This document shows positions 49,460 through 58,504 of a stretch of 64,000 bases of DNA, in pieces. The translations under genes and the position numbers were made by a program. The DNA is from Gemmatimonadota bacterium (GTDB lineage Bacteria; Gemmatimonadota; Gemmatimonadetes; Gemmatimonadales; GWC2-71-9), in contig QHUM01000053.1 in NCBI GenBank assembly GCA_003222135.1, positions 1-64,000 on the forward strand, read 5' to 3'. The notes beneath the pieces are model-generated. The model was not told the origin of the DNA and did no database searches. It saw nothing but the letters and a program-made list of their open reading frames with translations. Position 1 is the first letter of the stretch. Every line of letters starts with the position of its first letter.

Positions 49460-51748
49460 TCAGCTGCCACCCCTGAGCGTTTCCTCGAACAGCTTGAGAA
49501 TCCTGCGGTACTCGTCGGTCCAGCTGTCGTTGCGCATGAATCCGTGCCGCTCCACCGGGTACAGCGCCACCTCCCAGTTCTGCTTTTTCAGCTCGATCAG
49601 CCGCTGCATCAGGCGGGCCGTGTCCTGGAAGTGGACGTTGTCGTCCACCATGCCGTGACAGATCAGAAGGCGGCCCTCGAGCCCCTCGGCGAAATAGATC
49701 GGCGAGGACTGCCGGTACGCCACGCTGTCGTCCTGCGGCTCGTTCAGAATCCGCGCCGTGTACGGATGGTTGTAGTGCGCCCAATCGGTCACCGGTCGCA
49801 GCGCCGCGCCCGCGGCGAACACGCCCGGTCGGGTGAACATCGCCATCAGCGTGATGAACCCGCCGTAGCTGCCGCCGTAGATCCCGACCTTCGTCGAATC
49901 GACCCCGAGGTGTTGCACCAGCCAGCGCGCGCCGTCCACCTGGTCGTCCAGGTCCTTCCCGCCCATGTGGCGGTAGATCGCGGTGCGCCAGTCGCGCCCC
50001 TGCCCGGCGCTGCCGCGGTAATCGAGATCGAGCACGGCGTAGCCCTTCGAGGCGAGCAGCTGGTTGAACATGTATTCCCGGTAATACGACGACCACCACT
50101 TGTGCACATTCTGGAGATACCCGGCGCCGTGCACGAACAGCACCGCCGCGCGGTTTGCGGGCGTCGCGGTCGGGCGATACAGCCGCGCCGGCACGCGCGC
50201 CCCGTCCCGCGCCGGGATCATCACGATCTCGGGGCTGATCCAACCGACGCTGCGCCACTCGGACGTCGTGCTCTCGGTGATCTTGCGCATCTGGCCACCG
50301 GCCTGGTTGGCTTGGACGTACAGCTCGGGCGGATGGTTGGCCATCGAGTGCAGCACGGCCAAGAGCTTCCCGTCGGGCGACACCACCGCATCCTGGCGCC
50401 CCTCGACCGAGGTCAGCTGGGTCTTGCGACCGGTCGCGACGTCGAGGGCGTAGCAGTGCACTTGTCCGAAGTCACCCTCGTTGGTGTGCAGATAGAACGT
50501 CTTGCCGTCGGGGGCCAGCGTCACCTGTTGCACCTCCCACGGTCCGCGGGTGAACGCCCGCACTGCACCACCGGCAGCGGGGACCGTGTAGAGGTGGGCG
50601 TATCCCGTCTCCTCGCTCCCGTAGTAGACGGTCTCGCCGTCCTTGAGCCACCCAGCGGTCGCGTTCAGGGGCCCGTCGAGCCAGGCGTCGTCGTGCAGGT
50701 GGGCGACGACGCGCGTCGCGAGCGACGGGAGATCCACCACCGCGAGCCACGCGTCGGTGTAGCCGGTGCTCGTGACGCGGATCAGGGCGTGCCGGCCGTT
50801 CGGCGCGATCCCGACGCCGACGGCGTTGCGCTCGCCCGCGCCCACGGAGTCGATCCAGGTCGCCTTGCCTGTCGCCACATCGATCAGCGCCGCGCGCTCG
50901 CGTGACTGCGCGTCACCTACTTTCGTGCGGATTTGCTGCGTCTCCACATACCCCGACTGGGTGACCCAGCTCGGCAACACCACCTGCCGTCCCTCAAGCG
51001 AGTCCCCTTTCGCCCGCTCCGTCACGGTCACCAACACGAAGCGGGCGTCTGGTGCGACCTCGAGCCGCGTGGCGGTCTGCCGCTCGGCGAGATAGAGCGG
51101 CTTTGCGGTGTGGACGGTGTCGGTGTCGGCGCGCATCTGCTCCTCCGCCACCTGGCGCCGGATGAAATCGAACAGCTCACGCTGCTGATCACGCAGGAAC
51201 TTCTTCTCCCCGGTGGGATCGCTCGGTTTCCGGGGCGCCGGTCCGCGGCGGACGTCGCTCAGCTGGCGCAGCGCGCCGCCCTCGAGACCGAGCGCCCAGG
51301 CGTTCCCATCGCGCGTGAAGTAGACCGTGCGACCGTCCGCCGACCACGCCGGATCGGACTCGGGCGCCGGCGTCTGCGTGAGCCGCCGCTTCGCACCCGT
51401 GCGCTCGACGAGCCAGAGGTCGCCCTTCAGCACGACGACCTCGCGCCGCAGATCCGGTGACCATGTGCCATCGGCCATGGCGATCGTGTCCACGGCGTTG
51501 CGCGGCAACCGCTCGGGCGACTGCGCGCCCGTGACTGCCACGCGATAGTCGCGGTCCAGCGTGTCGACGCCCGGGCTGCGCCACGCGAAGTACACGTAGC
51601 GCCCATCGGCCGAGAACCGCACATTGGACGGCGCGGTGCCGACCAGATCCGGGCCCCGCATGATGCTCTCGACGGTCAGCCGGAACCCCTGAGCGACGGC
51701 GACGGCGGGGATCGAGAGGAGGGCGAGCATGAGCACGCTGCGGCGCAT
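49460..51748 (-). CDS. S9-family prolyl oligopeptidase / dipeptidyl peptidase IV-like, secreted
   Basis: A secreted serine peptidase (762 aa) with signal MRRSVLMLALLSIPAVAVA. The N-terminal 500 residues form a beta-propeller (repeats such as PAWSADGRTVYFTRDG and LAPDGKTFYLHTNEG). The C-terminal alpha/beta hydrolase domain has the catalytic Ser in GIYGGSYGGFI, Asp in CHGMVDDNVHF and His in VERHGFMRND. It removes short peptides, often after Pro, from periplasmic or imported peptides. ATG 51748 follows GAGGAG at 7 nt and overlaps the divergent tungstate-binding gene by 20 bp. Confidence 0.94.
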   Translation of the reverse strand: MRRSVLMLALLSIPAVAVAQGFRLTVESIMRGPDLVGTAPSNVRFSADGRYVYFAWRSPGVDTLDRDYRVAVTGAQSPERLPRNAVDTIAMADGTWSPDLRREVVVLKGDLWLVERTGAKRRLTQTPAPESDPAWSADGRTVYFTRDGNAWALGLEGGALRQLSDVRRGPAPRKPSDPTGEKKFLRDQQRELFDFIRRQVAEEQMRADTDTVHTAKPLYLAERQTATRLEVAPDARFVLVTVTERAKGDSLEGRQVVLPSWVTQSGYVETQQIRTKVGDAQSRERAALIDVATGKATWIDSVGAGERNAVGVGIAPNGRHALIRVTSTGYTDAWLAVVDLPSLATRVVAHLHDDAWLDGPLNATAGWLKDGETVYYGSEETGYAHLYTVPAAGGAVRAFTRGPWEVQQVTLAPDGKTFYLHTNEGDFGQVHCYALDVATGRKTQLTSVEGRQDAVVSPDGKLLAVLHSMANHPPELYVQANQAGGQMRKITESTTSEWRSVGWISPEIVMIPARDGARVPARLYRPTATPANRAAVLFVHGAGYLQNVHKWWSSYYREYMFNQLLASKGYAVLDLDYRGSAGQGRDWRTAIYRHMGGKDLDDQVDGARWLVQHLGVDSTKVGIYGGSYGGFITLMAMFTRPGVFAAGAALRPVTDWAHYNHPYTARILNEPQDDSVAYRQSSPIYFAEGLEGRLLICHGMVDDNVHFQDTARLMQRLIELKKQNWEVALYPVERHGFMRNDSWTDEYRRILKLFEETLRGGS

Positions 51749-52550
51749 CGGGAGACTCCTCGGGCTTGGGGCGGGGCTAATGTGCGGGGCGCTGGCCGCC
51801 TGCACCACCGGCGAGCGCCCGCTGCGGCTCGGCACCACCTTTACGGTCGAGCAGTCCGGGGCGCTGGCCGTGCTCGACTCGCTGGTGCACCCCGTGCCCG
51901 CCACCGTGATCGGCCCGTCGGGCCAGATCCTCGTCGCCGCCGCCCGCGGGGACCTGGACGTAGTGATCACGCACGCACCGAGCCTCGAGCGCCGCCTGCT
52001 GGTCGAGCCGGGGCATGTGCTGCTCGCGTGCCCGTTCGTGGCGAGCCGGTTCGCGATCGTGGGTCCCGCCGCCGATCCGGCGCGCGTCGCCGCTGCACAG
52101 CGCGCGGCCGATGCGTTCGGCCGCATCGCGGCGGCGGCGGGTCAGTTCGTCTCGCGGGGCGATTCCTCGGGCACGCACGTGAAGGAGCTGGCCTTGTGGA
52201 ACGCGGCGGGCGTGCGGCCCCCCGCCGCCGGCGGGTGGTACCTCCAGGCCGGCGCCGACCAGGCGACCACCCTGCACGTGGCCGACGAGCGCAACGCCTA
52301 CGCGCTCGCCGACCTCCCGACCCTGGCGAAGCTCGGCGGCCTGCGCCTGCGCGTGCTGTTCGCCGCCGACACCGCGCTCACCAACCCCTACACGCTCTAC
52401 GTGGTGCGTGAGTCGCCCCGGCGCGCGGCCGCGCAAGCGTTCGCACAGTGGGTGATGGACAGCGCGCGCCCGCGGATCCTCGAGCTGCGCCTCCCCGACG
52501 GCACCCGCGCCTTCGTCGCGCGGCCGGGAAGATGCACCGACCGGCTCTAG
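51729..52550 (+). CDS. tupA: Tungstate/molybdate-type ABC substrate-binding lipoprotein (TupA-like)
   Basis: A periplasmic oxyanion receptor (273 aa) with a lipoprotein signal (LAAC). The N-terminal LGTTFTVEQSGALAVLDSL and the loop SRGDSSGTHVKELALW match the TupA pattern that binds tungstate or molybdate. A strong ribosome site (GAGGAGGG) precedes ATG 51729, which lies inside the divergent peptidase gene. The usual permease (TupB) and ATPase (TupC) genes are absent from the flanks. The stop overlaps the stop of the next gene on the other strand in CTAG. Confidence 0.87.
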   Translation: MSTLRRIGRLLGLGAGLMCGALAACTTGERPLRLGTTFTVEQSGALAVLDSLVHPVPATVIGPSGQILVAAARGDLDVVITHAPSLERRLLVEPGHVLLACPFVASRFAIVGPAADPARVAAAQRAADAFGRIAAAAGQFVSRGDSSGTHVKELALWNAAGVRPPAAGGWYLQAGADQATTLHVADERNAYALADLPTLAKLGGLRLRVLFAADTALTNPYTLYVVRESPRRAAAQAFAQWVMDSARPRILELRLPDGTRAFVARPGRCTDRL

Positions 52551-52948
52551 GGCGTGATGGTGAGAGCCCGGCTCCCAGGCTGCACGTCCGCGTACGACGC
52601 GTCCGCCACGTCGAGGATCGTGCCGCTGTAGGCGGTCGCGGGAGATCTGTCAGGAACCAACATGGTCACGAGAATGCCGTTCGACAGGTTCCCCGTGACG
52701 ATGACCCGCCACCGCACACCGGACTGGCGCTGCGCGAAAACCCGGTAGCTCGAGCCGGTGGGCGCCAGCACCGTGTCGATGCGCGCCGTCGAGTCGGCGC
52801 CCGCGATCTGGAACAGCATCGCTCGGTCGCCTGCGCCCGCATTCGACAACTGCAGCGAGAGACCGTGCGACGACGGTCCCGAGGGGCTCTCGCAGCGACT
52901 CACCGCGAGGGCGAGCACGACGCCGAGCAGCCCGCCGCGCCGGGTCAT
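52547..52948 (-). CDS. Hypothetical lipoprotein
   Basis: A 133-aa protein with a lipoprotein-like signal (LLGVVLALAVSRC, Cys19) followed by a Ser/Pro linker and a beta-rich domain (about residues 30-130: HGLSLQLSNAGAGDRAMLFQ ... TAYSGTILDVADASY). No family is recognised. It overlaps the M6 protease stop as ATGA and so is probably co-translated with it. Confidence 0.65.
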   Translation of the reverse strand: MTRRGGLLGVVLALAVSRCESPSGPSSHGLSLQLSNAGAGDRAMLFQIAGADSTARIDTVLAPTGSSYRVFAQRQSGVRWRVIVTGNLSNGILVTMLVPDRSPATAYSGTILDVADASYADVQPGSRALTITP

Positions 52949-55008
52949 GGCCGCCGTCCCGGCGCCCGGGCCGGCGCGCCCGGCGCGGCGTTGTTGCCAG
53001 TGCGCGCGAGCCAGCGGGCCACGTCACCGATGTCGAACGTGCCGTCCCGATTCCCCTGGAGGTCCAGATAGCGCCGCCGGTCGTCGCTCTCCGGCGCGGG
53101 GCCCTGGAAGCCGAGGTCGAGGACCTGCTGTAAGGTCAGCGTCGGCTCTGTGACCTGCAGCGTCAGCGTGCCGCGCGCCGTCTGCGCGCCGTCGGTCACC
53201 CTTACTTTGAACGTGAACGTACCGGTATCGCTGGGCGCGCCGCTCAGGGAGCCTAGCGACGGCGAAAGCAGCACCTGCGGCGGCGGCGTCCCTGAATCGA
53301 CTGCCCACGTGTAAGAGCCCGCGCCGCACGCCGCGGCCAGCGCCGCCGTGTAGGAGTAGCCCCACTGCGCAGGGGCGAGCTGCGGCGCCGTGACCACGGC
53401 GAGCGAGTCGCCGCCCAGGCGCAGGAAGAACCGCATCACGTCGTTCGGCACGACCTGGGTGATCGAATCGATCCCGACCCCCGGGCACGTCCCGCTGTTG
53501 AGCGCGGTGTTGGGCTTCGTGAAGAGCGCCAGCGTGTGGTTCTGCGTGACCCCCGGAAACGGATCGCCCACGTCACCCCGGTCGGCACACCCCGCCACGG
53601 GCGGCGTGCAGGTGATGTGGGGGTTTGCATCCAGGTTGCCCCGCGCATCGGCCTGGAGCAGCTCGAGTCCGTGGATCGGGCCGACGTTCACGGCATTGCC
53701 GAAGTAGAACCCGTGCTGCGCGATCTGCTGCGAGTCCACGTGCCACGCGAGCAGCCCGCCCGAGCACCCCTGCGGCAGCGGCGCTTGATACCACACCTGG
53801 CAGGCGTTGCGAATCAGCGCGCTGTCGGCGTCGACGGCCTGGCGATTCTCGAGCAGGAAGTACTCGCCCCGCGGGTTCGCGCCGGTGGGACGCACCAGGA
53901 ACGCCGTGTCGGAGGTCGGCGCCGCGCCGAACCCATACGTCCCTGACGTCGTGAGCGGCGCGAGCGTCACCCAACCGAGCTGGCTCAACGACCAGGCGTC
54001 CATCCGCGCCGGGCTCGAGGGCGAGGAGAAGTTCCCGGCGCCCATCAGACTCCAGCGACCCACCCCTTCAGTCTGGTCGCTGGTGTCGTACAGGTCGGGC
54101 AATCCGAAGCCGTGCCCGGTCTCGTGCGCCACGGTGCCGATCGGCATGATGTCCGTCCCGGTGCACGAGTCCGAGCCGCCGAGCCCACTCTGGAGGACGT
54201 AGTCCTGCACCTTGAGGAATTGGCCCGGGTGCCCCGGCAGCGAATCGTGGGTCTGATACGCGGGAAACAGGGCACCGCGGTGAGCCCACAGATGGTTCTG
54301 CGGGCCGCTTCTCGGCCCGCACTCGCCGCCGAGCGCGGGTTGCATGAAGAGCACCAGGCTGACCACACCGTTACTCGGGTCGTAACTGAACTGGCTGAAA
54401 TCCACCTGCGCGTCGACGAGTGACAGGGCTTCGCGCAGCCCCGCCTGCAGGGCGGCGTACGCGGACCCCCAGATCCCGTTACAGTTCGCCGAGCCAAACG
54501 GATTCTGCTGTTGGCACGCGGAGCTGGTGCCGCCGTTATAGCTCGCCTCCGGTTTGCCGAGCGTCACCCAGCCGTACGTCGCACCTTGCACATCGAGCAG
54601 CCCGTTGGACATCTGGCTGTAGAAGCTGTGGTAGGTGTAGGGACGGCCGAACGGCGGTGTGGTGCCGAACAACACGGCATCGTAGGCGGAGGACGCAAAC
54701 GACGGGGCGGTCGTGCCCGCATAGGTGAACAGCACCGCCGGCACTCGGAGCGTGCCGGAAACCGCGGCGGCGCTTGGGGTCGGCACCCCCGCGGCGAGCG
54801 GCGCGTTCAGCGCCGCGAACTGCCGCTGGGCGAGCAGGCGGGCTCGCGTGGCCCGCACCGCGCGGGCCCGCTTGCGCCACACCCCGTCCGGACTGAAATC
54901 ACGGCCCGGCGCCTCGCGGCGGGGCTGGTGCGGCTCCTGCGCGCGCGCCGCCCACGGCGCGCACCAGACAAGCCAGAGCGCCAGCAACGCCGCGCGACGT
55001 GGCGTCAC
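52945..55008 (-). CDS. Secreted M6-family zinc metalloprotease with dockerin-like tail
   Basis: A 687-aa exported protease. After a signal ending AARAQ, a pro-region of about 75 residues precedes an M6/immune-inhibitor-A-type catalytic domain with the zinc site AHETGHGFGLPDLYD and the Met-turn-like WSLMGAGNF. A bacterial Ig-like/cadherin-type domain follows (about residues 545-630). The last 40 residues contain one dockerin-like calcium repeat (DLQGNRDGTFDIGDVARWL). GTG 55008 gives the signal sequence. The tail may anchor or stabilise the enzyme. Co-translated with a small lipoprotein. Confidence 0.88.
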   Translation of the reverse strand: MTPRRAALLALWLVWCAPWAARAQEPHQPRREAPGRDFSPDGVWRKRARAVRATRARLLAQRQFAALNAPLAAGVPTPSAAAVSGTLRVPAVLFTYAGTTAPSFASSAYDAVLFGTTPPFGRPYTYHSFYSQMSNGLLDVQGATYGWVTLGKPEASYNGGTSSACQQQNPFGSANCNGIWGSAYAALQAGLREALSLVDAQVDFSQFSYDPSNGVVSLVLFMQPALGGECGPRSGPQNHLWAHRGALFPAYQTHDSLPGHPGQFLKVQDYVLQSGLGGSDSCTGTDIMPIGTVAHETGHGFGLPDLYDTSDQTEGVGRWSLMGAGNFSSPSSPARMDAWSLSQLGWVTLAPLTTSGTYGFGAAPTSDTAFLVRPTGANPRGEYFLLENRQAVDADSALIRNACQVWYQAPLPQGCSGGLLAWHVDSQQIAQHGFYFGNAVNVGPIHGLELLQADARGNLDANPHITCTPPVAGCADRGDVGDPFPGVTQNHTLALFTKPNTALNSGTCPGVGIDSITQVVPNDVMRFFLRLGGDSLAVVTAPQLAPAQWGYSYTAALAAACGAGSYTWAVDSGTPPPQVLLSPSLGSLSGAPSDTGTFTFKVRVTDGAQTARGTLTLQVTEPTLTLQQVLDLGFQGPAPESDDRRRYLDLQGNRDGTFDIGDVARWLARTGNNAAPGAPARAPGRRP

Positions 55009-55060
55009 GCGGCGCGTTCCCGGACGATGCGACGAGCAGTCGGTAGCGGCACGAGGTACC

Positions 55061-56458
55061 CTACCCCACAACCGGCGCAGCGGCGGTGCGCTCCCTCACA
55101 CCACGCCGCGCCAGCAGCAGGCCCAGCCCCATGAACCCGACCACGCCACCCGCGACCTTCGCCTCGTAGAGCCAGGGGTGCGGCTCGTCCGCGGGCGGCA
55201 CGAAGCCGAGCACGATCGAGAACGCCACCGCGGCGAGGCCCGCGAGGCCAACCAGCAGCGTGCCGGCGGTGCGGGTTCGCCGCAGCCGCAGGTACGCCCC
55301 GAAGAGGTAGAGATAGGGAATGAAGAAGAGGATGAGCGTGGTCTGGGTGAGGGCCAGGTAGGCGTTCCTTACGGTGGCGCCGACCAGGCTCGCGACCACG
55401 AACACAGTCGCCAGCCCGCCCTGCACCAGTAGCCCGACGTGTGGTGTGTGCCAGCGCGGGTGGATGCGACCGAAGGCAGCCGGCAGCGCGCCGTCCAAGC
55501 CGGCCACGAACGGCAGGCGGGCCGATCCCGCAAGCCAGGCGCCCACGCCGCCCAGGTTCCCGAGCGCCAGCAGGATCGCGACCACCGCGGCGACGGGTGC
55601 GAGCCACGGCGCCCCGATCCGCCGCGTCAACGCCGCCGTCGCCTGCGGCATCCCGTTCGTGATACTCACCGTCTCTGCCGGCAGGGCCACCAGCATCGCC
55701 GCCGTACCGAGGATATACATGGCGACGACGGCGAAGCCCGAGATGACGATGCCGCGCCGCAGCGTCGCGGCGGCATCGTGGATCTCGTCCCCCAGCGTCG
55801 GCGCGAGCTCGAGTCCGGCGAACGCGAACGTCATGGTGGCGAACAGGTTGATCGACGGGAGATCGAGCTTCGCGGGGACGAGCCCGCGGAACGCGAACGG
55901 CGTCGCGCTGCCGTGCGTCGCGAGCGACCACGCGGCGAGCACCACGAAGATGAGCGCCGGCAGCCAGGTGCCGTACCCGCCCAGGTTCTGAAGCCGCTTC
56001 CCGACACGGAGGCCGACCACGTTCATGCCGACCGCAAACCACAGCCCCGCCAGAGACAGCGCGCCGATGAAGAGATTGTCGTCGCCCAAGCGGACGAATC
56101 GTGGTCCGCCCGCGTACGCGGCGATCGCCGCCGTAGCCACGAGCAGCGAAGGAAAGTAGAAGAGGTTGTTGACCCAGTAGCCCCAGCCCGCGACGAAGCC
56201 GTGCAGCGGCCCGAACGCCCGGCGCACCCAACGGTAGATGCCGCCCGCGCCGGGATCGATGTCGGCGAGCTCTCGCACCGCCACCGCCGACGGCAGGAAG
56301 AAGACGACCATCGCGACGAGCCACAGCAACAGGCTCGCGAGGCCGAACTGGCTCGCTGCGGTGGTCAGCCAGCGCAGCCCGACGATCGCCGTGATGTTGA
56401 ACAGCACGACGTCGGAGAGCCGCATGACGCGGGGCAGCTGGCTAGGGGGCTGTGGCAT
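55061..56458 (-). CDS. APC-superfamily amino-acid permease
   Basis: A 465-aa carrier with about 12 helices. The helix-1 segment VVLFNITAIVGLRWLTTAAS is a variant of the APC substrate motif, and GAGGIYRWVRRAFGP and FAGLELAPTLGDEIHDAAATLRRG match the glutamate:GABA/YfnA-like branches. ATG 56458 overlaps the PAP2 gene by 17 bp; ATG 56425 is an alternative closer to helix 1. Substrate unknown. Confidence 0.87.
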   Translation of the reverse strand: MPQPPSQLPRVMRLSDVVLFNITAIVGLRWLTTAASQFGLASLLLWLVAMVVFFLPSAVAVRELADIDPGAGGIYRWVRRAFGPLHGFVAGWGYWVNNLFYFPSLLVATAAIAAYAGGPRFVRLGDDNLFIGALSLAGLWFAVGMNVVGLRVGKRLQNLGGYGTWLPALIFVVLAAWSLATHGSATPFAFRGLVPAKLDLPSINLFATMTFAFAGLELAPTLGDEIHDAAATLRRGIVISGFAVVAMYILGTAAMLVALPAETVSITNGMPQATAALTRRIGAPWLAPVAAVVAILLALGNLGGVGAWLAGSARLPFVAGLDGALPAAFGRIHPRWHTPHVGLLVQGGLATVFVVASLVGATVRNAYLALTQTTLILFFIPYLYLFGAYLRLRRTRTAGTLLVGLAGLAAVAFSIVLGFVPPADEPHPWLYEAKVAGGVVGFMGLGLLLARRGVRERTAAAPVVG

Positions 56459-57146
56459 GCACGCTGGCGGTGAGCCACCCGATGCTGCTGCCCAGCACCG
56501 CGCCGCCCGCCACGTCGGTCGGGAAATGCTTGCCGCCGGTCACGCGCAGGGCGGCGACCGCCGCCGCCCCCGCGTACAGCAGGATCGTGTTGCGGGTGCG
56601 GTGCGGCAACTGTTCCCGTCGCGCCATGACGAGATACGCCGTCGCCGCGGCGAACGCGAGCGAGGCGTGCCCTGAGGGGAACGACTTGCGGTTGTCGAGC
56701 TGCGACGCCGCCGCCGCGGCATCCGCCGTGTAGAGCACCGGGCGACTGCGGTGCACAATGACCTTGAGCCACTCGGTGGTGGCCTGCGTCCACGCGAGCG
56801 AGTTGAGGAACACCGCTGCGTTGCCGCGCGTTTGAGCGGGATCGAGGCCGTGAAGCGAGGCGAACGCCGCCGCGCCGACCACGCCTCCAAGGACAACGGT
56901 GCTGGCGGTCGCGGCGCCGGCGGAAGCGTTGTGCAGCGCGGTGCGATCGATGCTTGGCACCGAGGCCGGGTCGCACGGGGCGCACGGCGGCGGACCGTGC
57001 GGCAAGTTCAGCGCTACGGGAATGAGCGCAAGCGCGCCCGCGGCGCCAACCGAAGCAGCGTCCCGCCACGTCACGCGATACGGCGCCTGACCCGCAGCCG
57101 GCCGGGCGGCGAACAGCCAGACGAGGACGACCGCCGACCGGGACAT
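56442..57146 (-). CDS. PAP2-family acid phosphatase / lipid phosphatase
   Basis: A 234-aa exported or membrane phosphatase with signal-like N-terminus (VVLVWLFAARPAAGQ). All three phosphatase motifs are present: KVIVHRSRP (C1), PSGHASLAF (C2) and VTGGKHFPTDVAGG (C3). The complete C1 motif separates it from the PAP2-fold protein of the ceramide operon at 60573. Divergent from the ceramide operon across a 147-bp gap; it may remove phosphate from lipid or isoprenoid phosphates. Confidence 0.9.
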   Translation of the reverse strand: MSRSAVVLVWLFAARPAAGQAPYRVTWRDAASVGAAGALALIPVALNLPHGPPPCAPCDPASVPSIDRTALHNASAGAATASTVVLGGVVGAAAFASLHGLDPAQTRGNAAVFLNSLAWTQATTEWLKVIVHRSRPVLYTADAAAAASQLDNRKSFPSGHASLAFAAATAYLVMARREQLPHRTRNTILLYAGAAAVAALRVTGGKHFPTDVAGGAVLGSSIGWLTASVHATAP

Positions 57147-57233
57147 GCGGATGCTCGCTCGAAACGGGAGGCCTGCAAGTTACGTGGTCCCGGCGACGGG
57201 TGCTAACTTACGTCCGCGTTGGACCTTGCGGTT

Positions 57234-57261
57234 TTGTGACGCCGCCACTACTCTCTAGGCT
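57234..57261 (+). promoter_or_regulatory. Possible promoter of the ceramide operon
   Basis: TTGTGA (57234-57239), 16 bp and TAGGCT (57256-57261) would start transcription about 25 nt before GTG 57294. An AAGTTA ... TAACTT inverted pair lies just upstream (about 57176-57208) and could be an operator. Neither hexamer is close to consensus. Confidence 0.33.
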
Positions 57262-57293
57262 GCTGTTCTCCACCCAACCAGTCTGGGGGCCCC

Positions 57294-58499
57294 GTGAGTA
57301 CCGAGACCCTGCAGCACGTCGCGCTCTTCGATAAGTGCAAGAACTTCACGCGGGCCGACGAGGTTCGCGCGGCCGGCCTGTACGCGTGGTTCAAGCCGAT
57401 TTCCCAGTCGGAAGACACGGTCGTGGTGATCGAAGGCAAGCCGCGCATCATGATGGGCTCCAATAACTACCTCGGCCTCACGCATCACCCCGAGGTGCTC
57501 GCCGCGGCGAAAGATGCCCTCGACGAATTCGGATCCGGATGCACGGGGAGTCGGTTCCTCAACGGGACACTGGAGCTGCACTGCCGGCTCGAGGCCGAGC
57601 TGGCCGAGTTCTTCGGGAAAGAAGCCTGTCTCGTCTTTTCCACCGGCTATCAGGCGAACCTCGGCCTGATCTCCGGGCTCGTGGGTCGGGGCGACGTCGT
57701 GTTCCTCGACAAGCTCGATCACGCGTCCATCGTGGACGGCGCGAAGCTGTCCCACGGCGAAACCGTGCGCTTCAACCATGGGGACTTGGCAGGCCTCGAG
57801 CGCAAGCTCCAGAAAGTGCCGGTCGGGACGGGCGTCATGATCATCGTCGACGGAGTGTTCTCGATGGAGGGGGACATCGCCGACGTGCCGAACCTGCTCA
57901 AGGTCGCCCAGAAATACGGCGCGGCGCTCGCGATCGACGATGCGCACGCCGTGGGGGTGCTCGGCCCCAACGGGGATGGCACCGCGGCGCATTTCGGTGT
58001 GGCCGACGACGTGGACCTCATCGTGGGCACGTTCTCGAAGTCGCTCGCCTCGATCGGCGGCTTCGTCGCGGCTTCCGAAGACGTCATCGATTATCTGCGG
58101 CACAACTCGCGGCCCCTGATGTTCACGGCGGCGCTCCCGCCGGCGAACACCGCCGGAGTGCTCGCCGCGCTGCACGTGCTGCGGCGCGAGCCCGAGCGCC
58201 GGGAGCAGTTGTGGGCCAACACGCGTCGCCTGCAGGAGGGGCTGCGGTCGCTCGGCTTCGAAATCGGGCCTACCGAGACCCCGATCGTCCCCTTCCTCAT
58301 CGGGGACTTCGAGAAGACCCTGACCTTCTGGCGCAAGCTGTTCGACGCCGGCGTCTTCACCAACCCCGTGGTGCCGCCCGCCGTGCCGCCGTCGCAGAGT
58401 CGGCTGCGGACCAGCGTGATGGCGAGCCACACCGCCGAGCAGCTGGACTTCGCGTTGCAGACCTTCGGCCGGCTCGGAAAAGAGCTGGGGGTCATCTGA
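57294..58499 (+). CDS. spt: Serine palmitoyltransferase-type alpha-oxoamine synthase
   Basis: A PLP enzyme (401 aa) that condenses serine with a fatty acyl thioester to give the 3-keto sphingoid base, the first step of ceramide synthesis. Visible features: SNNYLGLTHHPEVLAAA, GSGCTGSRFLNGTLELHCRLE, the PLP-binding IDDAHAVGVLG and the Schiff-base Lys249 in GTFSKSLASIGGF, the form seen in bacterial serine palmitoyltransferases rather than BioF or Kbl. GTG 57294 is the only suitable start. The following genes match bCerS and CerR, which makes this identity much firmer than sequence alone would. Confidence 0.92.
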   Translation: MSTETLQHVALFDKCKNFTRADEVRAAGLYAWFKPISQSEDTVVVIEGKPRIMMGSNNYLGLTHHPEVLAAAKDALDEFGSGCTGSRFLNGTLELHCRLEAELAEFFGKEACLVFSTGYQANLGLISGLVGRGDVVFLDKLDHASIVDGAKLSHGETVRFNHGDLAGLERKLQKVPVGTGVMIIVDGVFSMEGDIADVPNLLKVAQKYGAALAIDDAHAVGVLGPNGDGTAAHFGVADDVDLIVGTFSKSLASIGGFVAASEDVIDYLRHNSRPLMFTAALPPANTAGVLAALHVLRREPERREQLWANTRRLQEGLRSLGFEIGPTETPIVPFLIGDFEKTLTFWRKLFDAGVFTNPVVPPAVPPSQSRLRTSVMASHTAEQLDFALQTFGRLGKELGVI

Positions 58500-58504
58500 G
58501 CGCA

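Noticed and set aside
57294..58499. Biotin synthesis enzyme BioF or Kbl (2-amino-3-ketobutyrate CoA ligase)
   Set aside because: Same fold, but no bio or tdh genes nearby; the PLP-Lys motif and the bcerS-cerR neighbours point to serine palmitoyltransferase.
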